DNA of 64,000 bases, taken from positions 1-64,000 of the forward strand of contig NZ_BCRT01000010.1 in assembly GCF_001552735.1 (NCBI RefSeq), given 5' to 3'. Shown one piece after another: positions 36,218 through 44,665 of the stretch; positions within the stretch are counted from its first letter, which is position 1, and every line of letters begins with the position of its first letter. The position numbers were made by a program, and so were the translations under genes. Below the pieces are notes generated by a model, which worked only from the letters and a program-made list of their open reading frames with translations, was not told the origin of the DNA and did not search any database. The DNA comes from Sanguibacter suarezii NBRC 16159. GTDB lineage: Bacteria; Actinomycetota; Actinomycetes; Actinomycetales; Cellulomonadaceae.

Positions 36218-37201
36218 CTAGAACAGCGCGATCTTGCCCGGTGCCGGGAAGATCGCATCGAGCTCGGCGAGGTCCGCCGCGCTCAGTGGGTGCACCGCGG
36301 CCGCGTTCTGGGCGACCTGCTCGGGGCGGGTTGCCCCGGCGATCACCGAAGCCACGACCGGCTGCGCGGCGAGCCAGGAGAAGGCGACCTCCACCTCGGT
36401 CAGCCCGCGCTCGCGGGCGAAGGCGGAGAAGCGCTCGAGCGCCTCCCACGGCGCGGACTCGAGCAGCGCCGGCTTGGAGTGCGTGATCCGCCCGTCCGCC
36501 GGCCCGCCCGACGCCGCGTACTTACCGGTCAGCAGCCCGTTGGCGAGCGGGAAGTAGGGCAGCAGGCCCAGCCCGTAGGCGCTCGCGGCCGGGACCACCT
36601 CGAGCTCGGCGCGGCGGTCGATGAGGTTGTAGTGGTTCTGGGCCGAGACGAACCGTTCGGTGCCCAGCTGCCGCGCGACGAGCTCAGCCTCCGCGATCTG
36701 CCACCCGGCGCGATTGGAGTGCCCGATGTAGCGGACCTTGCCGCTGGTGACCAGCGCGTCCAGGGCGTGCAGGGTCTCCTCGATGGGGGTGCCGGGGTCC
36801 GGGGTGTGGAACTGGTAGAGGTCGATCCAGTCCGTGCCGAGGCGGCGCAGCGACGCCTCGACGGAGTTGATGATGTAGCGGCGTGAGCCGCGGGCGCCGA
36901 GGTCCGGGCCGTTGCCGCCGGCCATGTCCATGCCGAACTTGGTGGCCACGACGACGTCCGCGCGGCGGGCGCCCAGGGTGGCGCCGAGGATCTCCTCGGA
37001 CAGCCCAGGCGTGGCCCCGTAGACGTCGGCGACGTCGAAGAAGGTGATCCCCGCGTCCAGCGCAGCGTCGACGACGCGCTGGCTGCCCTCCAGGGACTCG
37101 GTCGCGCAGCGAGGCCGGCCGAGGTTGTTGCACCCGAGGCCGACGACGGAGACGGTCAGGCCAGAGGTGCCGAGGTGGCGCAGGGCAGGGGAGGTGGTCA
37201 T
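36218..37201 (-). CDS. Aldo/keto reductase
   Basis: A 327-residue NADPH-dependent reductase. The catalytic tetrad is visible: Asp in F-F-D-V-A-D-V-Y-G, Tyr in the same block, Lys in V-V-V-A-T-K-F-G and His in D-L-Y-Q-F-H-T-P-D. The substrate is unknown. TATATT (37208-37213) lies 6 nt before the ATG, one of the best -10 matches in the window. It is the last core gene before the accessory island. Confidence 0.93.
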   Translation of the reverse strand: MTTSPALRHLGTSGLTVSVVGLGCNNLGRPRCATESLEGSQRVVDAALDAGITFFDVADVYGATPGLSEEILGATLGARRADVVVATKFGMDMAGGNGPDLGARGSRRYIINSVEASLRRLGTDWIDLYQFHTPDPGTPIEETLHALDALVTSGKVRYIGHSNRAGWQIAEAELVARQLGTERFVSAQNHYNLIDRRAELEVVPAASAYGLGLLPYFPLANGLLTGKYAASGGPADGRITHSKPALLESAPWEALERFSAFARERGLTEVEVAFSWLAAQPVVASVIAGATRPEQVAQNAAAVHPLSAADLAELDAIFPAPGKIALF

Positions 37202-37386
37202 GGGTCGAATATATGCCGCCAAGCTACGGGGGCGAGGCGCACGGTGGCGCTTCGCGGCTCACCGGACGTCCGCGTGGCCCCGCACTATTGACCGGTTCGG
37301 ACGGGTCGGGTACTTTCGCGGAGATCTTTGGCTCACGCACGATGAGGCAGCGCCGCCGTGCTTGGCGCAGCGGTGCGGGCGCATGA
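37202..37386. other. Island boundary without an intact gene
   Basis: Base composition drops here compared with the neighbouring core genes. Apart from the promoter of the aldo-keto reductase I see no coding signal; the long open frame across it has no recognisable product. It leads into the toxin remnant. Confidence 0.5.
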
Positions 37387-37560
37387 AAAGGACGCCCGAG
37401 CCAACTGACCGAGAAACTACCAGTTCGACCTATCACTGCCCGTATTGGAACGGTCGACGGTGTGCGGGTCGAGGTTATTGTCATAGACAAGTCGATCACC
37501 GCTGGCTACCCGATTGGGAATTCGCAACCAGCGCTGGATTTTGATCGAATTGTCGAGTAG
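37387..37560 (+). pseudogene. 3' remnant of a second EndoU-type toxin gene
   Basis: This 57-codon frame, open after a TGA at 37384 and without a start codon, ends G-T-V-D-G-V-R-V-E-V-I-V-I-D-K-S-I-T-A-G-Y-P-I-G and a short tail. It matches the C-terminus of the intact toxin at 40997-42436 (G-T-I-D-G-V-R-I-Q-V-I-A-L-D-G-S-I-T-A-G-Y-P-L-G). The rest of the toxin, including the catalytic histidine region, is missing. The next gene is a paralogue of the intact toxin's immunity gene, as expected for an orphan toxin-immunity module. Confidence 0.75.
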
Positions 37561-37571
37561 AGGAGACGAGA

Positions 37572-37973
37572 GTGTATTTCGAAGAGTTTGATAGGTTCAT
37601 CGCACTCGATTTTTCAGTAGACCAGTGGAGTGATCATTCCATGGATATTGCTACATCCACCGTGAAGGATTTCACTGCCGACGACTGGCAGAAGCTGCTT
37701 GAGGTGGTGGGGCGTCGGGACGGAACTTGGCGAGTGAAGCTTGCGCAATCCCTAGGGGAGGTGAGGAGTGACGCGGCGTTCCACTGCTTGTGTCTGCTTC
37801 TGGACACTTCTGACACCGAGGTCTTTGTTGCAGCGGCCGATTCTCTTCGAGAGTTCGATTCTCTCGCCTCCGCGCCGCTCGATGTCGAGGAGTTGAAGCA
37901 GAGATATGCCGCTCTCGAATCGAAGGATTCCATCGATGACCTAGTGGTGGCGGACTTCTTCCGCAGGTTCTAG
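37572..37973 (+). CDS. Immunity protein paralogue 1 (cognate of the lost EndoU toxin)
   Basis: A 133-residue acidic protein paralogous to the product of 42450-42860. Shared blocks are F-D-x-F-I, D-W-S-D, G-R-R-D-x-x-W-R, L-L-L-D-T-x-D and L-K-x-R-Y-A. The GTG at 37572 follows GAGGAGACGAG, 11 bp after the toxin-remnant stop. GC content is lower than in core genes. The likely role is protection against an EndoU toxin from related strains. The family is not one I can name. Confidence 0.75.
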   Translation: MYFEEFDRFIALDFSVDQWSDHSMDIATSTVKDFTADDWQKLLEVVGRRDGTWRVKLAQSLGEVRSDAAFHCLCLLLDTSDTEVFVAAADSLREFDSLASAPLDVEELKQRYAALESKDSIDDLVVADFFRRF

Positions 37974-38062
37974 CCTCGATCTTTCATCGATCCCCTGAGG
38001 CCAGTCGTTCGGGCGTCGAGGAGGACACTTGGTCGCCGGGGCCTTGGCGGACTGGGCGAGGG

Positions 38063-39694
38063 AATCAATATCCCTGGCTGCCGGCGCTGGACAGCGACGT
38101 CAGCCTGGCTGATCTCCACGAGCGGTTCGCGGACATGGTGGACCCGCACCGCCCCGAGATCTGGTTCGGTGTCCAAGACCTGCCCAAGGAGCAGAAGCAG
38201 CGCCCGCTCGCCCTCGCCCCCGACGACTGCGGCCACCTGTACGTCGTGGGGGCTGCGCGGACGGGGAAGACGTCGACGCTGCGGAGCATCGCGGTGGCGG
38301 CCGCGCAGGCGTTCTCGACCGCTGACGTGCACATCTACGGCATCGACTGCGGCAACGGTGGGCTGCTGCCTCTGCAAGCTCTGCCGCACGTCGGGTCCGT
38401 CGTGCAGCGTCACCAGGTCGACCAGGTGAGCCGGCTGCTGGCGAAGGTGCGAGGCGAGCTGGGCCGCAGGCAAGAGCTCCTGGCCGCAGGCGGGTACTCG
38501 AACCTGTCCGAGCTGCGAGCGGGCGCTACCGGAGAAGCGCGGCCCTCCCAGATCTTCGTGCTGCTCGACTCCTGGGACGGGTTCCTCAACGCCCTCGAGG
38601 AGGCGGAGGGCGGCAAGCTCGTCGAGACGGTCCAGTACCTGCTGCGTGAAGGCGCGAGCGCGGGCATCCACATGGTGCTCTCCGGCGACCGTCAGCTCAT
38701 CACCGGACGGATGTCGATGCTGTCGGAGAGCAAGCTCGCCTTCCGGCTGATCGAGCGCTCCGACTACACGTCCATCGGCCTCAACCCGAGGTCCATGCCC
38801 GACGAGATCGGCGACGGACGAGCGTTCTCCGCTGACGGCGGGATCGAGACGCAGATCGCGCTCGTGGCCACGGGACTGAGCAGCCAAGAGCAGGCCGCCC
38901 ACATCCGCGACCTCGGAGCCGCGCTCACTCGGCGCGACGCGGCAGTCGCGCGACCGAACCGGCCGATGCGTATCGAAGAGATGCCGGTCCAGCTCACCTA
39001 CGAGCAGGCTGCGGCCAAGTACCAGGTCCTCGAACTGACCCCCGGGGACATCTTCCTCGGCCTCGGCGGGGACGACATCGAGCCGCTGAGAGTCAACCTG
39101 CTCACCGGGGCGCCGACCCTCGTCATCGCGGGACCGCCGAAGTCCGGACGGAGCACCGCACTGGCCGCCGTCGCGTTCTCCGCGATGGGCAACGGCTACG
39201 ACCTCGTCGTGGCGGCACCGCGGATGAGCCCGCTGCGCCAGCTCGCCGGCCACTCCCAGGTGCGCGCCCTGCTCACCGACGCTGACGAGCTGACGCAGGA
39301 GAGGCTCTCGCCGCTGCTGACCGGGGTGAGCCGCCCCACGCTCTTCCTGGCCGACGACGCAGACCTGCTGCGCAGCATCGAGGCCGACCTCTGGTTGCGC
39401 GGCCTCATCCCGCACGCGGCAGGGTCGCAGGTGGGCTTCGTCGTCGCCGGGGACACCGAGTCCATCGGCAAGGGCTTCTCCGGCTGGTTGGTCGAGATGC
39501 GCAAGAACCGCCAGGGCGTGCTGTTCCGACCGCAGTCGATGACCGATGGCGACGTCGTGGGAGCACGCCTCAAACGATCCGACGTCGGCGTCGACCTGCC
39601 CGTAGGCCGGGGCCACTTCCAGTCCGGAGACGGCGTGCTGTCCGTCATCCAGATCCCGCACGTCCACGACCTGAGCGAGAGAGTCCCCCGATGA
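38063..39694 (+). pseudogene. 5'-truncated EccC/FtsK-SpoIIIE type VII secretion ATPase
   Basis: From about 38063 the frame reads N-Q-Y-P-W-L-P-A-L-D-S and continues as an EccC-type protein. Two ATPase domains follow: Walker A G-A-A-R-T-G-K-T-S with Walker B F-V-L-L-D-S-W-D, then a degenerate Walker A G-P-P-K-S-G-R-S-T with T-L-F-L-A-D-D-A-D. EccC proteins normally carry an upstream ATPase domain and membrane anchor, which are absent. The only good start is ATG 38135 (519 residues), inside the conserved sequence. Either a recombination remnant or a stand-alone soluble fragment. It overlaps the next gene by 4 bp. Confidence 0.75.
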
Positions 39695-40324
39695 GCGCAA
39701 CCACAGACCTCCCGGAGACGAAGACCATCTTCGAGCTCACGATCCCCTCGTTCTGGAGCGAGCTGGACGTGCGACCGGCGACCCGCGACCGTGCGATCCG
39801 CACGGTGCTGGAAGAACGGCTCGCGCAGGTGCCTCAGCTGCACCCCAGACGCTCGGAGATCGTCCGGTACTACCGCGACCTCGTCCGCGACGCCTGGGAC
39901 AACGGGGCCAGGTACTGCGCCTCGTTCGTCGCACCTGCCGGGGACGGCTTCCTCATGGGGGCGCTCACCGTCAACATCCTGCCGTCCGCGCCGCCGCTGG
40001 CTGGCGGGTCTGCGCTCGACGCCGTCGTCGAGCAGGTCCAGGAGGTCCAAGGTGCCCAGGGCGCGGGGTTGTGGCGGTCGGTGACAACTGAGACGCTCCC
40101 CGGAGCCGGCCCCGCCGTGCGGGTCTTCGGTGTGCAGAGCGTCCAGATCGACAAGCACGGCACCCAGGCCGTCGTGGTCTTCATGCACACCTACGTCCCC
40201 CTGGACAACGCGGTCCTGCTAGTCGCCTGCGCCTCGCCGGCGGTCGATGTCGCCGACTCGATCCTGGAGCTCTTCGCCTCGGTCTCGAACTCGCTGGGTC
40301 CTCACCAAGGACGAGGACGCCTGA
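39691..40324 (+). pseudogene. Type VII locus protein, probably frameshifted near its 3' end
   Basis: The first 205 codons (M-S-A-T-T-D-L-P to about A-S-V-S-N-S-L-G) look coding; I do not recognise the family. Without a frameshift the frame runs to 40974 through Arg-rich sequence that is a shadow of the FHA gene. Removing one C at 40300-40301 gives the ending S-L-G-L-T-K-D-E-D-A and a stop at 40322-40324, three bases before the FHA start. A one-base insertion, or a sequencing error, is therefore likely. The ATG overlaps the EccC stop (ATGA). Confidence 0.65.
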
Positions 40325-40327
40325 GCC

Positions 40328-40867
40328 ATGGGCCCTCGCAAGACACCGGACGAGACCGTGACCAAGCGCGCGAAGAAGCGCGGACGGCGCAAGCAGGCGC
40401 CCGACGCCGCCGCGCCTGTAGCGGAGCTGGCCCGGGTCTACCGGACGCCCCCACCATTGCCGGTCCGCAGGGAGGTGGAGCCTGCCCAGGCGCCGGACAC
40501 GTGGCCAGCTCAGTCCCACCCCTCGGCAGCGCTCGTGACCGTCCGGTACTCGCTCTTGTTCACCGACGGACAACAGGTGCAGGTGAGCGGGGACGGCGTC
40601 GTGGGACGCAACCCCAGGCGAGACGGGGCGTATGTGCACGTCATCAAGGTGAGCGACACCCACCGGATGCTCTCGCGCGAGCACTTCGAGTTCGGGTTGA
40701 CCGCCGACCACCAGTTCTGGGCCGCAGACCTGGGCTCGACCAACGGCACCTTCGCGCTGACCGGGCAGGATCAACAGCTGCTCGCTCCCCATCAACGCAC
40801 CGCGATCGCCGCTGGGTCGACCATCCTGTTCGGGGACAGTGCGGCGACTGTCGTGGGCAGGGCGTGA
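40328..40867 (+). CDS. FHA domain protein of the type VII/toxin locus
   Basis: A 179-residue protein. Residues 1-70 are basic then Pro-rich and probably disordered. Residues about 72-179 form a forkhead-associated domain with V-G-R-N-P, L-S-R-E-H-F and D-L-G-S-T-N-G-T, the phosphothreonine-binding loops. FHA domains occur in, or next to, FtsK/EccC ATPases of actinobacterial type VII systems, where they are thought to recruit phosphorylated partners. No Ser/Thr kinase gene is in the island. Confidence 0.88.
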   Translation: MGPRKTPDETVTKRAKKRGRRKQAPDAAAPVAELARVYRTPPPLPVRREVEPAQAPDTWPAQSHPSAALVTVRYSLLFTDGQQVQVSGDGVVGRNPRRDGAYVHVIKVSDTHRMLSREHFEFGLTADHQFWAADLGSTNGTFALTGQDQQLLAPHQRTAIAAGSTILFGDSAATVVGRA

Positions 40868-40996
40868 GCGCGGTGGTAACAGCCTGGCCGCAGTCCGCGG
40901 CAGTCGGTCAGGTCGAAGGTGAGGAATTGACCTATTCGATGGAGCCATCTACTTTCCGCATAATCGTGCCGTAAACGTCAAGGGGGAGTTAAAGGT

Positions 40997-42436
40997 ATGG
41001 GCAGGCCTTCGGATTGGTATGTCGTTGACCTGGGTGGTGATCCGACGCCGGGTGAGGCGTGGGGTGTGCGGTCGTTGGCGCGGGAGTATGGGGAGATCGC
41101 GGCCTCGGCGCGCAGTGCGTCGACGGTGTTGACGCGGGTGCAGTCGTCGGGGTCGTCGGCGGTGTGGGTGGGTGAGGCTGCGGAGGTGTTCCGGGAGAAG
41201 CTGGAGGACTTCCCGGAGAACATCGCCAAGTGTGCTGCGTCGTTCGAGATGGTGCGGGACGCAATGTCCTCGTGGGCGTCCAGTGTGGAGTCGTGGCAGA
41301 GCCAAGCTGATACGAATCTGAACAAGGCGCGGCTGGCACGGGCCGATATCGAGGCCGCGCAGGCGGTGTTGGAAGCAGCGCAGACCGCCGCGGCGAGCGT
41401 GCAGGGGGACCTGGACCGGGCGCTACGCACGGTCAACCAGTACCAGTACGTCGAGCCGCCGGCGAGTATCAAGGTGCCTTCGGCGTCTCAGATCAGTCAG
41501 CTGCGGTACCGGGCGACGGGGGCGTCGAGCTCGACGACGAGCGCGTCGGGGACCGTCCAAGAAGCCCAAGACCGGTTCGACGCGGCGAAGGCGTTGGTGC
41601 TGGCCGCCGCGGAGGAGTTCACCGCGGCGGCCAAGACGGTCGTGGGCACGATCGAGGCAGCGAAGGACGCCGGGGTGGAGGCGGACTCCTGGTGGGAGAA
41701 GATCTACCACTCCGACGCCTGGCAGGTCATGGTCACCATCGTCACCGTCGTGGTCATCGTCGCGGCCATCGCGGCGTTCTTCGTCACCGGACCTCTGGCG
41801 TTGATCATTTCCGCGGTGGCCATCGTGGGGAACGTCATCCTCAACGCGCAAGACATCATGTCTTTCGCCGCCGGGGACATGCTTGCAGCAGAGTTCTTTA
41901 CCTTGTTGGCGATGGCTTTCGTTCCCGGCGGCCGCGCAATGAAATCGCTCGGCGACGCTGCCGACGAAGCTGCCGCAGCCGCACGCAGGCCAACTCTCTC
42001 CCCTCGAACTCGGGAGAAAGTCCTCTGGGGGGAGCGTAAACTTGACGCCACCGGCAAGCCGAGAGACGGAATGGTTGGAGGGCATTCACCTCGGATACTC
42101 AATCACCCCGACTACGAGGTAAAAATGGGCGCTCTTAACGCAGATGGAACGCAGGCGGTGAGGTATCGTGTGCGCTTCTCGGACGGGATGACCACTAGGT
42201 TCAAACCCACCATTCTCTTTCCGAAGTCGTGGACCGATGATAAAATGGTTCATTCAATCAAGGAGGTCGCTGCCATGCCTCCCTGGGGTGTGCGTAAACA
42301 TGATCAGGCAATGAACTATGTCGGAACGATAGATGGTGTGCGGATTCAAGTGATCGCCTTAGACGGGTCAATCACAGCGGGCTACCCCCTAGGCGTAGGC
42401 GCTCCGCCTTCCGATTTCATCCAGATTGCTTACTGA
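40997..42436 (+). CDS. Polymorphic toxin: WXG-type N-terminus with C-terminal EndoU nuclease
   Basis: A 479-residue modular toxin. Residues 30-240 are helical and WXG100/LXG-like, with W57-V58-G59 in the turn and coiled-coil stretches. A hydrophobic segment of about 40 residues follows (about 241-281), then the boundary M-A-F-V-P-G-G-R-A-M-K-S-L-G. The C-terminal 125 residues match bacterial EndoU ribonucleases: G-G-H-S-P with H363, and K-P-T-I-L-F-P-K-S-W at 403-412. Known EndoU toxins cleave RNA. GC drops sharply at about 41890, marking the exchangeable toxin module. AGGGGGAG precedes the ATG. Its immunity gene follows 13 bp later. Confidence 0.85.
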   Translation: MGRPSDWYVVDLGGDPTPGEAWGVRSLAREYGEIAASARSASTVLTRVQSSGSSAVWVGEAAEVFREKLEDFPENIAKCAASFEMVRDAMSSWASSVESWQSQADTNLNKARLARADIEAAQAVLEAAQTAAASVQGDLDRALRTVNQYQYVEPPASIKVPSASQISQLRYRATGASSSTTSASGTVQEAQDRFDAAKALVLAAAEEFTAAAKTVVGTIEAAKDAGVEADSWWEKIYHSDAWQVMVTIVTVVVIVAAIAAFFVTGPLALIISAVAIVGNVILNAQDIMSFAAGDMLAAEFFTLLAMAFVPGGRAMKSLGDAADEAAAAARRPTLSPRTREKVLWGERKLDATGKPRDGMVGGHSPRILNHPDYEVKMGALNADGTQAVRYRVRFSDGMTTRFKPTILFPKSWTDDKMVHSIKEVAAMPPWGVRKHDQAMNYVGTIDGVRIQVIALDGSITAGYPLGVGAPPSDFIQIAY

Positions 42437-42449
42437 AGGAGAAGGTGCC

Positions 42450-42860
42450 GTGGCGTTCAAGCAATTCGACGAGTTTATCTCGATTGAAAGAGGTATCAAC
42501 GACTGGAGCGACGACGCGGTCCTTATCGCGGAATCCATCATGTCGGACTTCGTGGACTGCGATTGGAAAGCTCTGATCGAGGTTTTGGGGCGGCGCGACG
42601 CAGCATGGCGAAAGAATCTGGCAGATTGCCTAGCCAGTGCCGAGCGGGACGAGTCCCTGGCCTGTCTCTACCTCCTCTTGGACACTGATGATCCAGGTGT
42701 CTTCTTTGCCGCCGCCGAGTCTATCCAACGATTCGATGCACTAGATCCGCAGCGGATCGATATCGAAGCCTTGAAGAAAAGGTATGCCAGTTTTCGGTCG
42801 GCGGGTTCTGCGGACGAGGCGGATGTCGTGATTTTCTCCGAGTTGCTGGACAAACTCTGA
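42450..42860 (+). CDS. Immunity protein for the EndoU toxin (paralogue 2)
   Basis: A 136-residue acidic protein directly after the toxin gene, with A-F-K-Q-F-D-E-F-I-S at the start and G-R-R-D-A-A-W-R, L-L-L-D-T-D-D and L-K-K-R-Y-A downstream. These blocks are shared with the protein at 37572-37973. AAGGAGAAGG lies just before the GTG at 42450. Position and paralogy support an immunity role; the fold is unassigned, with a possible HEAT-like helical pattern. Confidence 0.8.
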   Translation: MAFKQFDEFISIERGINDWSDDAVLIAESIMSDFVDCDWKALIEVLGRRDAAWRKNLADCLASAERDESLACLYLLLDTDDPGVFFAAAESIQRFDALDPQRIDIEALKKRYASFRSAGSADEADVVIFSELLDKL

Positions 42861-42943
42861 GTAGTCGGATCCTGACGATCGCACCGAAGGCTACAGAGAG
42901 GTCCCAGGTGACGAACCGCCCAGGTCACAGTGAGGGGATGAGC

Positions 42944-43183
42944 ATGGCGGACACTGCTCTTGGTCGGTTGGTCTTTCGGAATGAGATGGTTGTCGTCTAC
43001 GAGGTTCGTGAGAATCCCGAGGCTGACCTGGAGTCAACTTTCGTCGTGCCGGTTGACAATGTGGAGAACTGGCACGTGTTCGCCGGCGACCTCGGAGCGC
43101 GGCGGGCGAACGCCATATTTTCCAAGGCTCGACGCGCATCGAGGCAGGGCGATTGGCCCACAACGGTCGCTTTCCATTCCTGA
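42944..43183 (+). CDS. Small hypothetical protein in the toxin island
   Basis: A 79-residue protein I do not recognise, with V-V-V-Y-E-V-R-E-N-P-E-A-D and F-V-V-P-V-D-N-V-E-N-W-H-V-F. GAGGGG lies 6 nt before ATG 42944; in-frame starts at 42908 and 42938 are possible. Its lower GC and place after an immunity gene suggest a further immunity-like or displaced cassette gene. Confidence 0.5.
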   Translation: MADTALGRLVFRNEMVVVYEVRENPEADLESTFVVPVDNVENWHVFAGDLGARRANAIFSKARRASRQGDWPTTVAFHS

Positions 43184-43231
43184 GGGTGCGGGCGCCCAGG
43201 CCGGTCGTTGGCGACGCATGTGCTGGGGGCT

Positions 43232-43570
43232 ATGGAGGCCGTGGACGGCGAGAATGAGGTGGATATGGAGTTTTCAAGTTCGCAAGAGGCCCTCCGGCGT
43301 GCCAGTGAGATCTGCGGGGTTCCACCAGCGCTTCTGCGGGTATACGAGATGACCGAGATCGGCGCCTACAGGGTTTATCAGCCGACTCGGGGAGGTGTGA
43401 GGGTGATCATCGGCCGTGACGGTTCGTTGATGTTCGCGGCCTCGGCGTTGAGTACCGATCAGGCGACGGAACTCTACAAGGCGGGTAGGCGGACCACGGT
43501 TCAGGAGTTCGACGACCTTCGGGAGCTCAACCGCAAGAGGTATGCGGACGCCGAAAACCGCGACGGCTGA
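43232..43570 (+). CDS. Small hypothetical protein, possible immunity gene
   Basis: An approximately 112-residue protein of unknown family, with A-L-R-R-A-S-E-I-C-G-V-P-P-A-L-L-R-V-Y-E and V-I-I-G-R-D-G-S-L-M-F-A-A-S-A-L. ATG 43232, TTG 43208 and ATG 43265 are all possible starts; none has a clean ribosome-binding site. It is the last gene of the accessory island. Confidence 0.5.
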   Translation: MEAVDGENEVDMEFSSSQEALRRASEICGVPPALLRVYEMTEIGAYRVYQPTRGGVRVIIGRDGSLMFAASALSTDQATELYKAGRRTTVQEFDDLRELNRKRYADAENRDG

Positions 43571-43703
43571 AGACCTCGCCCGTCGTTGCGGCGGCGAGGC
43601 TGGCCCGTGGATCTGAGCCGGTCGCCCGGCTCCGTCCCACCGCCGTGCCCACGATCTGAGCACGGGGTCTCATTTTTGTCACGATCCGCCTACGGTCATA
43701 CCT

Positions 43704-44600
43704 ATGAACCCGACCACCCCGGAGCGCACCGCCGCATCGATCGACTCTCAGCGCGAGGCGCCCACAGGCGCCCACGGCAGCGAGCAGTCCCGCGAGTCCG
43801 AGTCCTACACCCACGGCCACCACGAGTCCGTCCTGCGCTCGCACAAGTCGCGCACCGCGGCGAACTCCGCAGCGCACCTGGTCCCGTTGCTGCGTGAGGG
43901 GATGTCCATCCTCGACGTCGGCTGCGGCCCGGGCACGGTCACCGTCGACCTGGCCCGCCTCGTCGGCCCCGGCAGGGTCGTCGGCGTGGACGCCGCGGCC
44001 GCGGTCCTCGACTCCGCGCGCGAGCTGGCTGCGTCGTCGGGCGTGGAGAACGTGACCTTCGAGTACGCCAACGCCTACAAGCTGCCCTTCGAGGACGACA
44101 GCTTCGACGTGGTGCACGCCCACCAGCTGCTCCAGCACCTGTCTGACCCGATCGCGGCGATCGCCGAGATGCGCCGCGTGGCCAAGCCGGGCGGCATCGT
44201 CGCGGCCCGCGACGCCGACTACGGCGCCATGACGTGGTACCCAGAGTCCGCCGGGCTGACTGAGTGGAACGCGCTCTACCACGAGGTCACCGCCGCCTAC
44301 GGCTACCAGGCCGACGCGGGCCGGCGTCTGCTCAGCTGGTTCCAGGAGGCGGGCTTCGCCCCCGACACCCTCACCGCATCCGCCGGCGTCTGGTGCTACG
44401 CCTCACCTGAGTCGCGTGCTTGGTGGGGCGGGCTGTGGGCCGAGCGCTGCATCGCCTCCAACTTCGCCGTCCAGGCCAAGGAGTCCAACCTCGCCGACGA
44501 CGTCGCCCTCGAAGACCTCGCCCACGAGTGGCGCCACTGGGCCGAGCAGCCCGACGGCTGGTTCTCGGTGCTCAACGGAGAGATCCTCGCCCGGGCGTGA
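43704..44600 (+). CDS. Class I SAM-dependent methyltransferase (UbiE/Methyltransf_11-like)
   Basis: A 298-residue methyltransferase with SAM motif I L-D-V-G-C-G-P-G-T-V-T, acidic motif II V-V-G-V-D, and D-S-F-D-V-V-H-A-H-Q-L-L-Q-H-L. The first 35 residues are polar and probably disordered. The substrate is unknown. TACGGT (43691-43696) lies 7 nt before the ATG. Confidence 0.9.
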   Translation: MNPTTPERTAASIDSQREAPTGAHGSEQSRESESYTHGHHESVLRSHKSRTAANSAAHLVPLLREGMSILDVGCGPGTVTVDLARLVGPGRVVGVDAAAAVLDSARELAASSGVENVTFEYANAYKLPFEDDSFDVVHAHQLLQHLSDPIAAIAEMRRVAKPGGIVAARDADYGAMTWYPESAGLTEWNALYHEVTAAYGYQADAGRRLLSWFQEAGFAPDTLTASAGVWCYASPESRAWWGGLWAERCIASNFAVQAKESNLADDVALEDLAHEWRHWAEQPDGWFSVLNGEILARA

Positions 44601-44665
44601 GCCACGCGACGGCTCACCACCGGTCGACGATGCGCCCGGGAGCAGGCCTCACGTAGGCTTGCCCC

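Noticed and set aside
37044-37544. Plus-strand open frame at the island boundary
   Set aside because: It starts inside the aldo-keto reductase gene, has no recognisable domains, and uses a different frame from the recognisable toxin tail it overlaps.
40325-40974. Extension of the 39691 gene to 427 residues
   Set aside because: Beyond about 40300 this frame is an Arg/Gly-rich shadow of the FHA gene. The frame shift explanation gives a natural stop just before the FHA start.
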